DNA of 64,000 nt, taken from contig OY720643.1 of the NCBI GenBank assembly GCA_963169105.1, forward strand, positions 27,996,373 through 28,060,372, in the 5' to 3' direction. The position numbers were made by a program, and so were the translations under genes. This document shows positions 47,555-58,700 of the stretch, piece by piece. The DNA is from Ceriagrion tenellum. Its lineage: Eukaryota; Arthropoda; Insecta; Odonata; Coenagrionidae. Position 1 is the stretch's first letter. Each line of letters starts with the position of its first letter. The notes beneath the pieces are model-generated. The model saw only the letters and a list, made by a program, of their open reading frames with translations. It was not told the origin of the DNA and did no database searches.

Positions 47555-48225
47555 TCAGGACCAATTTATTTCTTATGAAGTTATGAATATCTTACGAACT
47601 CTAACATACTACGGTAGGTCAGATCATAATATTAAAATAAGAGATATAGACTGTATAACGGACAGGTTTAAAGTGTCTTTTTCCCTCGATCGATAAGAGA
47701 CCATAATAGCTGCAAAATGTGACTTTGGAGTACGTTAGTTGACAGGTAGTCTAGCAGATTAGGTGGTTTACTCCCTTATCATGATTGGTCGTTCAATCCT
47801 AAGATTGGTTGACCGCAGCCCTCTACCCTTCCCTTACTAATTCTAGTTTCCTTAGCTCATGATATCTCTTCCTAAGTACTTTCCTCTGTATTTGGTCCAT
47901 GACTTATTCCTGGATCTTCCTTCAGGGACTTTTTCCTCTATTTTACCATCAAAAATGTTCTTCACAAAACCACTGTGTCTCAGGGTGTGTCCAATATACG
48001 CTCCCTAATGCTTGCTTCTTAATCTGCCACGCAGTCCTAACATTACGTTTCGCATGACCCCTGCGCGACTCTCGTACCTCGAATATGTAGTTGCAATGAA
48101 CTCAAATATAGAGTAATAGTTTATGTAGCATTGGTAGCATACCAATAGCGTAGTTCACATTGGCCATGAATCACTCTCCACCAAACACCCTTGAGTAGGC
48201 TTGGTGAGGATATGTAGATGTAGAC
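47555..48225 (+). mobile_element. LINE 3' end (same family as 21.3-22.2 kb), with nested insertion
   Basis: The plus strand encodes VMNILRTLTYYGRSDHN, KIRDIDC and TDRFKVSF, matching YCGRLYHENKIRE...RFTMSYF of the 21.3-22.2 kb copy. Both then share CGATAAGAGACCA and a non-coding tail (CTAACATYACGTTYC, ATAGTTTAYGTAGCAT). The tail is interrupted by a piece of the other LINE family in opposite orientation (47,781-48,010), absent from the 21.9-kb copy. It ends at TGTAGATGTAGAC near 48,225. Inactive. Confidence 0.85.
47781..48010 (-). mobile_element. Nested LINE 3' fragment (RTE/Craft-like family)
   Basis: The reverse complement matches 4,570-4,785 closely: TTGGACACACCCTGAGAC at one end, ATGGACCAAAT in the middle, and GGTCAACCAATCTTAGGATT at the other. 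It encodes the end of ORF2 (EEKVPEGRSRNK) plus the 3' UTR. It lies inside the 3' UTR of another LINE, between CTCCCTTATC and CTCCCTAATG, which may be its imperfect target duplication. It is therefore younger than its host copy. Confidence 0.85.
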
Positions 48226-48325
48226 AAATAATAATCTCAAAGAAAAATCAGCCCCTTACGTTTGGTTCCACAGTTTTTTCTAGTATTATTATCTTTTCCT
48301 TCCTTACTATTGTTTTACCCAATAA

Positions 48326-48805
48326 TATCTACATCTACGTACTACCCTCCGAGCCGCCGCATGGACGTGTGGCAGGGGGTATCAGGACTCCAGCAATGTA
48401 AATATGTTAGGAATAAGGTTTATGGAGGTGAAATGGTGACGTTTATTATGGGAGCGTATTTAGTGGAGTTCAATTTTTATTTTAGTCACTTATTTTGCGC
48501 AGAAGGAGCGAGTTTTTATAACTATCCGTTCGGCAATGTATCTCTCTTATTTTATCGCTTCTGTCAGACCTAAAGATGTAATGAGGCGTCATGATAATTT
48601 TCTCTTTCTCGATCTGAAACACACTAGTTCTAAATTTCTCCAGAAAGCTAAGCTTCGCGTCCAGCCTCCGAATCTCTAAGGACTCACACCTTAATCCTTC
48701 TAAAAACTATGAAACACTATATATTTGCTCGTAGCAGTTTTTAACGAAGCTCACAGCTGTTCTTTGTGATTTATTAATTTTTATGGTTAAGTCTTTATGA
48801 CCAAT
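48326..48805 (-). mobile_element. 5'-truncated LINE 3' end
   Basis: On the minus strand this reads through ORF2 C-terminal remnants (RRLDAKL, FRSRKRKLS and LSRSDRS in place of FQSDIENII and ISRSGRS) into the shared 3' UTR. It finishes with GGCTCGGAGGGTAGTACG and the TAGATGTAGAT tail. By eye it is the sister of the 18.2-kb copy along its whole length. Stops and frameshifts make it inactive. Confidence 0.88.
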
Positions 48806-48899
48806 GTGTGCGATATGGAGTGTATTCACCTATTAGTCCTTATTTTTTTAATGAAAGAAGATAATTCATTTCTTTCACGAATAAAAACCTATAAACAGT

Positions 48900-49530
48900 A
48901 GGAAAGGTTACGACGATCGAGTGAAACTAACCGTAATGGTGCAACGCTCCGCGGTCAGCCGCATAAATAGAAATATTAAAGGGGAAGCGGCGAGCCGCCT
49001 GTCATTACGCCGGCAATACCCGCAGGCTAAGGCTCGTCTACGTAACAAGGAGTTTTAACTCCATCCCATTCCAACCGCGGCGCCATCCGTTCCAGAAGTT
49101 CCAGAATTTTAATCCTCGGATGAACTCCCTAGTTGTGTGCGCAGCGGAGGATCCATTGAGATCGCGGGCTCCGCCGGACGGAGAGGGTGCGGAGCCGAAA
49201 TGCAGAGCGAGTCGGGTGCGGTAGTGGAGCAGTCGGGCTGAAGTAGATAGGGGATGAAGGAGGATGTGGTGGTGAGACGGGATTCAAAGTGAGAGGGGTG
49301 TGGGAAGCGGTAACCCCTTTGCCGTCTCTGAAAAGGGCCTTTCCCCTCGGAATTAGAAATCGGTCTAGCACCCGCAGAGAGCGGCAGGAATAAGGGGAAT
49401 CTGCCGCTACTAGCGCTGGATTGCTTCCACCTTCTGATCCTCTACCCAACTACACCGCCAGCCCCCTCTTCAATTCCTCACCCTTCCTCACTCTCCTCTG
49501 GGGATTTCTGAGGTGCTCCAAGCTGTATCC
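48900..49530. other. GC-rich island with CpG-rich core
   Basis: Bases about 48,940-49,220 contain many CpG words (CCGCGGTCAGCCGC, GGCGAGCCGCC) beside a CATAAATA box-like word at 48,961-48,968. 49,130-49,500 is GC-rich with frames open on both strands. This would suit a promoter or enhancer region, but no downstream exon was identified. The frames at 49,129-49,449 and 49,421-49,624 match no protein family known to me. Confidence 0.4.
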
Positions 49531-51939
49531 GAAAGTGTACAGCCTGCGTGATGTGCATCTCGCGAGCTTTCAAGCTTTTAAAGGCACTTGGGATACGAGT
49601 CACATTATGGAGCACCTAACATAAAGAGATCATTGACACCGTTCACATTTTTTCTCTACTTCCGAAGCATTAGCTTTCGAAATAGTTACGTTTAAAAAAA
49701 ACTGGGTTAAATTAAAGGAAAAATATTAAAATAACTATCAAAGGTTGTATGAAAAGAATCAAAAAAACGTAAGGTTATCCAAAAAGAAACCTAGTAAAAC
49801 TGAAACACAAAAATTAGGAGAAAACTTAAGAAACAATCAAGTATGTTATGTGCCTTGATATGGAAATGGATCCTTACTTTCAGTCGCTGATTAGATCCGT
49901 TTTTCAAGGATAATAACTGCCATTTAAAGGCAAATGACCGAAATAAAAATATCATAAAACCAAGGAGGAATCTTTGTTGCATTAAAAATCAGCTAATAAA
50001 AGAAATCAATTTCACTGCTACTATAAAGTCTTACGTCAGAAACTTCAGCCTACTGAAATATTAGGAGTAGCCATTTGTATCGATAACCACGATATTGGGA
50101 CTAAACATAGGTGATTGAACGTCTTATGCTAAATGATGACACTTCTCCATGTATTGCTCGTGACTTCACAGTAGCTAGTCTCGCAATGCCTAAGTTTCAA
50201 AGCTCTGAATGGCCTATAAATACTGATAAGTTACGTTCAGTTCGTTTACGACTGTAAATTATTGACACTCGCGTCACAAGAGATTTTTATGTAAGACTAG
50301 AGTTTGACACTGCGTGGTAATATTCAGTTGAATGGTGGAGCCTCATAATTGGACAAATTTGCAAAAACACTTTTTAAGGGTATAGAAATAATGAGTGAAA
50401 ATACGAAAGAGGTAGAAACAAATTATACAAGCTCTGGAGGAGACAATCAAAGGACACGTAATTATATTTTTTGGAGAATCCGAAGAGTACTTATCCAAGT
50501 CACAACTTATATCCTTCGACAAAAATAACGAGAGAAATAATCTTACCATATGTTTACTCTTTACCCTGAATCTACTATTTTAACTTCACTGAAAACAACC
50601 CATCTCACATTGAAAGCGTGTTTAATTATAAGGGCTTCCTAATTTTTTCGTGATATTTGTTTGTTATGCATGTTCAAATTTTATACCTACTTTTAACACT
50701 AAGGAATTAAAGTTGATACTATCAATTACTTTTAAATTTACCAATCAAATTCTTACACATACTGTAAACAAACGAGGTACTTGGAGGAGGTATTAAATTC
50801 GTGCGTTACAACGTCAGTCAATGAAGTCTCTAGACAATTAAGTAAGTTTTGATTGCTTTTGAAATTAACGGTACTTTCTACCCCGACTAATAGTTGTCCT
50901 CTAATAATAGACTAATAGTAGTAATGATACTAATAGTAGACCTCGTTGTTTACAAATTCAAAACTTATACAAGCAGGAATTCACTTCCGTTACTAGTAGC
51001 ATTATAAAATAGCTTGACGAAATATGAAGAGTGTGAGAATAGGGCCAAAATGAGAGTCGATTGAGATGAAATACAACTCGGAAGGACGGGTAGCAAAAGA
51101 AGAAAAAAGAAAACGCCAGCGAGAAATTGCTGAACTTTTCATTTATTGACCATATTTGGCTCACCGGACAACATGAAGAATGTATTTCAAAAATTAACGT
51201 CAGAGAATATACATAGTCATGGTAGAGGATTTCCCAATGCATACACTAATCCGATTCCCAATTGTCTCTCGGTCCGTCCATTTAACAGTCACACCTGCTT
51301 TAAGGGCTGCTAAATGAAATAGGAAGTTTAAATTTGACAGAAATGCTGTTCTTGACACATGCGTGGTCACAAAAATATGAAGAGATTTTTCTTCAAGCAA
51401 ATTTCATTACTTTTCTTCCCATAAGAATAATTCTGTTTAAAGTCAAGTCCATTTTTTAAATGGTGGAACCATGGTGGAAATTTCACTATCGGATAGTCGA
51501 AAAATTAGGTTTTTTATTCTTGTGCTTGATGTAAATGCTCGTTTTCTTTTTTCTTAAAACTGGGTTTCATCCACTAAAAATTCTTTTTTTCACTTATTTT
51601 TACAATTGATTGAGAACTAAGATCCGGTAGCCGATTGGGAACTTTGCCTCAGCACAAACGGCGCACCACATCTTCATGGCATAGGTTTAATGATCAACAT
51701 AAGGCTATAACTAGATTGCAGTTGGGGTATCTAGTGCTCCAATCCCTCCGTAAGTGTTCAAGGATTACCACTTGGTGTATGTAAGTGATGCCTCACAGTG
51801 AGTGGTTCCATTTAATCTGACAAAATAGTTTTAGTTTTTTCTTCTATCCCTTGACCTTAACTGGTACACACTCCTAGTCAACAAATGATGTCAAATCGCA
51901 CAACTCTTTAAGCATAAAGCCAACATGTTGAGTGGAAAA
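49531..51939. other. AT-rich non-coding interval
   Basis: No gene recognised in about 2.4 kb. A short run of CTAATAATA/CTAATAGTA repeats lies at 50,900-50,940. Confidence 0.55.
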
Positions 51940-52640
51940 CATTCAAGGCGGGGAGGAATAGGAGGAGGAGGAAGCTGCGAGAGGAAATACGGGAGAGGCT
52001 GCGAGGGGGGGATGTAAAGATACGGAAAAGACTGTTGCGAGAGAAGTTTTCGAAAAATGTGCACTACCACACACATTCTCCCCATTTTTTTCGGGAGAAC
52101 ACGTTCCAAGACAATGGATTCAGAGCAAACAAGGAGATTGTGAGGGGAGGGCGAGTAGTAGAAGAGGGGAGAAGGGGAGCCCTTTTTTTTAAAGGGAAAA
52201 AAAGAAGCGAGGAGGTGGTGGTGGTGGCATGGGGAGAAATTCGCAAGACATGAAAGAGAATCGAGAAGAAGAACACTTCCTCCTCTTAAATGCGGATGCT
52301 TCTGCTGCTGCTACACTCAGCTCTCCTTCTCCTCATCCCCGCTCACCTTAGCCTCCGGGTGTCGCAACTTGAAATGAAAAGAGAGGAACCATCCCCCGTT
52401 CCCTCTCTCCAGGGGCACGACGCCTCCCCTCGAACCCCCGTCTGCGCTCACTCCGACTAAGCCGAGTTCTCCGAAGGAAGCGAAGGCGGAGGATCCGGAG
52501 GGAGGCCGAGGGGAGGAACAACAGGGGAGAATAAATGTAAGAAAGGAATTAGGATTCGTTCGGCTAAGGGGAAACACGGGAGCCTCGACGAGCGCAGGAG
52601 TTCCGAGGACGCTGCCTCCGTAAACGAGGGATAAAGCTCG
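51940..52640. other. Purine-rich / GC-rich island
   Basis: From 51,945 to 52,255 the plus strand is a nearly continuous purine tract rich in GGAGG and GAGG words. 52,320-52,640 is GC-rich with CpGs. Open frames on both strands (51,891-52,756) are a composition effect and match nothing I know. Such polypurine tracts can bind GAGA-type factors or form triplex DNA; no gene is visible. Confidence 0.4.
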
Positions 52641-52743
52641 TGCTCAGGAAGAATATCTCTCAAAGCAGACAGTGTGGCATTGTTTTCAAGCGTCGAGGGA
52701 TGGAAACATCTCCTACTGCGACAAAGTAAAAACATATTATGTA

Positions 52744-53210
52744 CTTCAACCATCAAGTGCTAAACTAACCTCGTGAAGGATAATTGTAAAGTATTTAAAC
52801 TGATGCAGAAACGAAAAATTTGTAATTATCCACAGAAATAAATTTCACTGCGACCTAGGTTACCATGTTATTGCCTCATTCACAGACCTGTATATAGCCA
52901 TCAACCTATATAAAACATTTTAACTAATACAGAAATGAAAAATTGCAATTATGCACGGAAATAAATTTTACTACGACCTAGCTTTCAATTTTTTTACATC
53001 ATCATCACACCTGATTATGATGTAAAAACATCGAAACACCGATTCTGCATAAGTTTAAATATTTTATAAATATCTTTCACGAGGTTAATTTAGTACTTAT
53101 GATGGTTTCGTCCGGCCTGATGATGATGTAAACACATCGAACCCTAGGTCACAATAAAATTTTTTTCTGTGGATAATTGCAAATTATTCGTTACTGCATC
53201 ATTCATGAAT
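52744..53210. repeat. Cluster of forward and inverted copies of one repeat
   Basis: A unit that includes CTCGTGAA, TTTAAACTGATGCAGAA, AATTATCCACAGAAATAAAT and CGACCTAGG is present complete at 52,744-52,862, as a partial forward copy at 52,918-52,985, and inverted at 53,040-53,110 and 53,135-53,207. TGATGATGTAAA-CACATCGAA words occur twice at the joints (53,017 and 53,120). The whole can fold back on itself in several ways. It looks like nested insertions of a small foldback element, or a rearranged one. Confidence 0.75.
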
Positions 53211-53822
53211 TCCACTCACCATCACAGGACTCTTCAGATTTTACATTTAAACTAGTCTAGAAATGGAACGATAATCATTGAGACAGATCAAAGCCACGTA
53301 CCAAGACAGACAGAGCCCAAAAGAGAGTCAGTAAGTAGTGTTGGAAGGACACTGTTTCAGCAATCAATAATAAGCAAGAACTCTAATCCACAAGGAAATA
53401 GAATTAAATCTTACAGCGAAAGTGCAAATCCACACATAAAATCCTATAACCAATAAATATCTTAGTTATTACACTATTTTTTGGCGTATGCTATTACTAA
53501 ATACTTAAGGAGCTTAAGAAATATTAACAGACGGAAAAAGAAAAAAACATAATATATTCCGTTGAATATAAAATTCTCTCGTTGTAGTATTATTTTAAAT
53601 GATTGTCTTGGATGAACCTTATGGAAACGAGATAAAAAAATAAATCTTAAAGCATGACCCAAGTAAATGGCCCAAACTTCTTGGAAATAGCGATAACATG
53701 TGATGAATCTTAGTTTTTCACTTATGATTCAGAAACTAAGCGTCAATCCATACATTGGAAGAGCATAACTTCACCGAGAGCTAAAAAGCTCGAATGAGCA
53801 GAGTAAATCCAAATTCAAAGAA
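53211..53822. other. AT-rich non-coding interval
   Basis: Nothing recognised. The mariner terminal repeat expected just upstream of the transposase relic was not found. Confidence 0.5.
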
Positions 53823-54225
53823 ATTATGATAGTATTTTCAATATTCATGAAATTGTGTACCTTCATTGGGTTTGAAGGTTGAACTAATAGTCAGAATTAC
53901 TACCTGGAGGTTCTTACTCAACTTTGTAAAAATATAAGAAAAAGTCATGGGTTCTTCATAAGGACGACGCACCGGCTCACACTGCAATTGTCTGTGAAGA
54001 CGTTTCTAGCCAAATATAATATCCCAGTATTGCACTTTCCGCCTAATTCGCCCGACCTGGCACCATGTTACTTATGTCAGTTCCCCAAGGTCAAATATGA
54101 ATGAAAAAGAACAAGATTTCAGATCTCACCAAGGACACAGAATAAGACCGCACTGTTTTAACGATGGAAAATTCGCATGGAGCATTGTAGAGGAGTTTAT
54201 CTTAAATGCGATAATATATAAATAT
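53823..54225 (+). pseudogene. mariner-family transposase relic (DDxD)
   Basis: Reading plus-strand frames with shifts gives, in order: MIVF and NIHEIV, FEG*TNSQNYYLEVL, KNIRKSHG, LHKDDAPAHTAIVCEDV, FLAKYNIPVLHF, PPNSPDLAPC, FPKVKYE and near the end CRGVYLKCDNI. These correspond to the mariner blocks EG.TVN..YYLEVL, HHDNAPAHT, SPDLAPCDFFLFPKLK and the C-terminal G.YFEGDN. The second and third catalytic aspartates are visible (DDAPAHT, SPDLAP). The N-terminal DNA-binding region and first aspartate block are absent. Stops, frameshifts and a missing 5' half show it is inactive. No matching terminal inverted repeats were found. Confidence 0.85.
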
Positions 54226-54432
54226 ATATTAATTTAAAATAAAAAGACCAATATCGTTAAATCTCATTTTCTCTCATGGTGAGGACTATCTTCTTAGGGA
54301 TATAGTTTAAGTAAAACAACCGTTTCAATATTTTAATGTTACAATTTCTATATTATATCTAAGAATAATTTATTTCAAAACTGTATGGAAACTAAATATT
54401 TAGGCATGAAATTTTTCTCTTAAGAAAGGCTA

Positions 54433-54640
54433 TCAAGGCCGCTTTACACGGTACATTTTATTGTACAAACGAATGTATCATAGAATGTACAAGAAACTGA
54501 ATGGAATTAGAGCAGGTTCCATTTACCGTTAAGTCATTATGACAATCATACAATTTTCCGCTTTACACGGTACAATTCGTTCATGAAGGAATTTGTACAT
54601 TCGTTTGTACAATCAAATGTACCGTGTAAAGCGGTCTTCA
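54433..54640. mobile_element. Short inverted-repeat element (MITE), ~208 bp
   Basis: The ends carry a roughly 40-base inverted repeat: CCGCTTTACACGGTACATTT, then GATTGTACAAACGAATGTA-type sequence at the left (54,438-54,477), and the reverse complement at the right (54,595-54,637). TA is found just outside both ends (54,431-54,432 and 54,642-54,643), which would suit a TA target. A third copy of CCGCTTTACACGGTACAATT lies inside at 54,558, forming a smaller hairpin with the right end. There is no coding capacity. Confidence 0.75.
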
Positions 54641-55179
54641 GTATCAATGATGTAAAGGTAAGTAATCTTTGATCTTGGTCCTGACGAACCAAGATTTAAT
54701 AATAAATTTTTAAAGTAAGTGAAAAACAATATTATTTTGTGCCATTGCATTCCTTCAAAAACAAAATCTGACGTTAAAATACTTCGAAATGGCCTTTACA
54801 GTGTTTATCAAAAGAAATCAACGGAGGATTTTCAGGAAACCGAACATAAGAATTCAATGAGAATAAAAAAACACGTACAAAATTCGTCTACACTTGAGAC
54901 GCTACCGCACGTAATGCAATTTAATTTTTTGGGTTTTCAGTGTCTTCATTCAAAGCTTTCAACGAAAAATTTCTCCGATGACTTTGTCCCTAAACAATTC
55001 TATCGTTTAAATTCAAAACAACGCGCAGCATGAGTATTAGAGATATGGATTCAAGGATTAAATCCGTAAATGCGTAATTAAGACAGTCTACTTCAGCATC
55101 ATCCAGTTAAATGATACACAAAAACCGTGTCGATGAACAGCGTTATGAATTATTCGCTTGCGAAGGAAGCTGCTTCGAA
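54641..55179. other. Non-coding interval
   Basis: The 104-codon plus-strand frame at 54,719-55,033 is lysine/serine-rich and resembles no known family. I regard it as chance. Confidence 0.45.
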
Positions 55180-55600
55180 ATACCATGCAATCGCCCTTTA
55201 CCGTCATTTAGGAGGCCAGTCTGCCACCTTCCATAACTTTCGCTCAAATCCGCCGAGGGCACGTCACATCCCATCGGTTTGATTTTCAAGGCGGCTGGTG
55301 ACATCCAGCCGAGTGCCTTCTTTCGGGCGAGTGACAAGAGAGGGTCCCGTTCCGAGTGGGTCGGGACGTGGACCGGAGAGGGGGAACGGAACGAGCAGAC
55401 CGGAAGTGTGGATGCGGCAGCTGAAGAGGGTATCAGAGCAGGGACAAGGGAACATAGCAAAGGGGTGACACTTCAGGAGATGATAGCTATATTTGGGGCT
55501 TTGGGTTGGTCCTGTGACGCATACATCAAGTTTATAATGGCTCGGTCGTCATTGCCGTTTAGAATGCCTTATCACCGCGTTTGCATTCCATAAAGGACAA
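55180..55600. other. GC-rich island
   Basis: A GC-rich, CpG-containing stretch with frames open on both strands (plus 55,279-55,593; minus 55,143-55,460), none recognisable. Candidate regulatory DNA or exon; undecided. Confidence 0.35.
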
Positions 55601-57364
55601 TCGCTCAAATGAAAATTTTCATTTGTTCTTATCTGCAACGCCGATTAAAATTTCCGTTAGTATTTTAAGCTTAATAAGAAAAACGTTTAATGCAAAAGCC
55701 TTGATAGAAAAATTTGTCGAATAGAAGACCGAAAAGTCCACAAAAGTTAAATCAACACACCCTAAAACAGCCAATAAATAAAATTATAGATCGCCTATTC
55801 GAAATTCTCCCGGCCACATCCTTTATCGGCATGGTCAACTGTCCATTGAACATTTCCTCGAAAAATAACCAGCGAAAAGTGGTAAAAAATTAACCTTTTG
55901 ATAGTGTGGTGAAGTTTTACGATCTAAATACTAGACTACAATAATGTAGGAAATTATGACAACTATATCCGAAGTTGTCAATTCGTTAATCCAGTAAAGA
56001 GTGGCTACTGCAGTTTTCTATTAATTTTTAATTAAGAATTTAGAAATTATTACTCAGCAAACTATAAAACCCTGAAGATAGTGAAAAATGGTGGGGAGAG
56101 TTGAATAAAGCCACAAACCTTAGAAATTAAAATTTGAATACATTGAAGAACATTCAAAACCTTTTTGGAATATCTCAAAATTTTGCTTCACATATTTCTT
56201 CACTGGAAAACTCAAGACTTATACCCTTGGTCCATGGACTGTTAACTTTACGCAACAATTTTGAAGAAAAAGTTAACTCAAATCCTTTATTTCACTAGTA
56301 TATGCATGAAAAACATTTCTCATGACATTTAAGAATAACTTGTTCTACTATTACTTGAGTGAACATTTCAGCATTCAGTTGGTAATGGCAAAAGTGCATG
56401 AATTTCAAAAGGAATTTTCTAAGGCGAAACATTTCTGATAGATGGGATTTTATGGCGAAAAGCATATTATAGATTGCTATATGCTACGTACTGGATCAAT
56501 CAGGAGATGATACCGATTTAAGAATACCGTGAACTAGCCGCAATACTGCTTTAACGGATTCACAACCGCACAGAAATAAAAAATATTGCAGACAAATGAA
56601 ATCAGCCATCTCAAACGTGAGTTGTACTGGGAACCCTCGGCTTCCCGCCAACTGCTTTTAGCATTCCAGTCCTTTCTGAGCCAGGGAAATGCCCGGGAAC
56701 TAAAGAGCTCTGCCCGTCGCGTTCTTTTACTATTTATAATGGAGCTCCAAATGGACCTATTGCTTTCTGGTCTCATGCATCTACTCCTGATTCTCATTTT
56801 ATCAGCCGTTTGATCTTCGGCATCCGCCTGGAAACAAGACGCCTAAAAAGATGGATGAGAAAACTTGTTTGCTAACACAATGCTGAAAGGGGAGAACACA
56901 AAAGAAGAGGTAAGATTAAGGCATCAATTAAGTAAGAAGACAAAGGCTTCATTATTCCTGTTTATCCACTGCGTTTGTCTTCTTGAGGGCATTTCCTCCC
57001 ATCCTAGGGGTCAAAGTCGTTTTACGTTGCATTTTTGCTGGTATATGAAGGAACTGCGAAACTGGCCTGCGTCCTTTTACCGCGATAAGACCTGGCTTCG
57101 CAAACGCTGGCTGTGAAGAAAGTCATTAGTTTATATCCATTCCCACGTTTGGGTTGTCGCAAATTTTACTCTCATACAATTAATAAGAGTCACATTCCTT
57201 CTGTCGGTACAAGTTATCAGGGTCTTCTACCATTTCCACCACGTCTCTAAACAGCCAAGAATAATAGCTATATTTTGAAAACTTAATGCGTTAATTCCTT
57301 TTAACGCCATATCTTGTACCAGGTTGATCAGTTGAGAAATGGATCCCAGAGGAAAATACTCGTC
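55601..57364. other. Non-coding interval
   Basis: No gene recognised. Opposing short frames at 56,534-56,813 overlap each other and look like a composition effect. Confidence 0.5.
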
Positions 57365-57421
57365 ATTTCTAGGACTCAAACCTAGTTCCCTCGGTTTGGA
57401 GGCGTGTTATCTAGCCCCCAA
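57365..57421 (-). mobile_element. tRNA-like relic (SINE head or tRNA pseudogene)
   Basis: On the minus strand there is a perfect T-arm: 5-bp stem CTAGG/CCTAG around TTTGAGT (57,369-57,385), a near B-box. Upstream of it lies a CCTC/GAGG stem in the anticodon-arm position and a GGCTAGATAACACGCC D-arm-like A-box. The anticodon loop is one base short, and no acceptor stem is present, so it is not a functional tRNA gene. It differs in sequence from the SINE at 8.0 and 62.4 kb. Confidence 0.45.
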
Positions 57422-57425
57422 CAAC

Positions 57426-58522
57426 GACTAGATTCACAATAATTATACGGTTTGCGAAGTTTTCAACCTTTTAAATCGTAAAACTTGTTTTTCAATGGTA
57501 TGGTTTTACCATCTTTAGGGTTTTCATGGTATCCGCTCCCCTTCTTTACAGACTTAAATAGTAATGACCATCCTTTGCATTAACTATAATTTCAGCATCA
57601 TTATTGCCGCACCCCGGTAGAGTCTAAGCGATTAAGGGTACATTCCACGCAATTAGGTAAATATTTTTCTTTCCTCGGTTTTCCGAAGTTCCAGCCATAT
57701 CGCTATTAATGAAACTTCGCCAAAAATAAAAAAAACACGCAAGACGACTCAATGGGATCCACTCACCCAAGGCTAGAAGACTAACTTTTTTCACAATATC
57801 CTAACAAAGGGTCTTCGATAATTCATACTATGCCCCACGTTTTATACCCCTGAGGGAGCGCACACTCTCCGAGCGATATACACCTAGTGTTTCCAAAGTA
57901 AGCCAGTTCTTGAGACGTCAGAAAAAGTAATATTTGCGGGGTTTATTAGGTAAATTACGGTTCTCACAAGAATTTCCTCACTAAAAACATTGTTTGTTCT
58001 TCTAAATTATGGCGGTGACGCCAAAGTGAAATATAAATTACCTCTCCAGCATTTGGTTTTGTAATTGATGAGAGGTAAATCAATTTTCCGTTTCACTAGA
58101 GCTAATTAACATAGTGCGTATTGGACGACAGCAGTAAGAATAAATGATTCGCTAGTGTAAAACTTCGGGGACACAATTTTCCGCAGAATGGTCACATGTG
58201 GGCTCTTTAGGATAAGTCGGCTGAGTTTTCGAGTTCATCATCACGCGTCTCGGAAGTGCTGTGGAGACCACTTTCTCCACCAATATGAAGATCTGATCAA
58301 GGGTAGAGCTCTCCAAGCAATCTGATAATAGCGGGCGCGTGTTTTTCGTGAAATGTGTCTTCTACATAGCCAACACTCAACTACAGACTTTTCTGAAGGC
58401 TTTAAAGTCATAAATTTGTATATATGTCGCCATTGTGTAAAGGAGTCTAATGAAATGCATTACTTATAGGATTAGAGCAAACCGATAGTTGTGACGTCAG
58501 GCACTAAAATAGAGTGACTATT
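57426..58522. other. Non-coding interval
   Basis: No gene recognised. An imperfect inverted repeat is visible at 58,025-58,097 (AGTGAAAT...ACCTCT and its rough complement). Confidence 0.5.
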
Positions 58523-58700
58523 GTTAAGTAGCTCTATTCGGGAAGTTCATCAGGTGAGAAGCAACATAATTAGTGCCGACGTTTCGATGGCCGAGTCGTC
58601 CACCGTATTCTGATCTGAAGACAATGGCCATCAAAACGTCGGCACTTATTATGGAGTCTCTACCCAGTGGACTTCCCGAATAGACACCGCCGTACTTAAC
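58523..58700. repeat. Foldback element with conserved hairpin arms
   Basis: The left arm (58,523-58,592) and right arm (58,626-58,700) are inverted complements with small indels. Both begin GTTAAGTA, share TCTATTCGGGAAGT, and end AGTGCCGACGTTT.GATGGCC, around a 33-base loop. The innermost 25 bases differ at a single position, whereas the middle of the arms has diverged. It is a small non-autonomous foldback element with no coding capacity. Confidence 0.85.

Noticed and set aside
49129..49449. 106-codon minus-strand open frame
   Set aside because: Low-complexity proline/serine/arginine composition in a GC-rich island, with other frames open as well.
54719..55033. 104-codon plus-strand open frame
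   Set aside because: No start context, signal, domain or homology recognised; lysine-rich composition expected from AT-rich DNA.
55143..55593. Opposing 105- and 104-codon frames
   Set aside because: They overlap on opposite strands in GC-rich DNA, so at most one could be real, and neither is recognisable.
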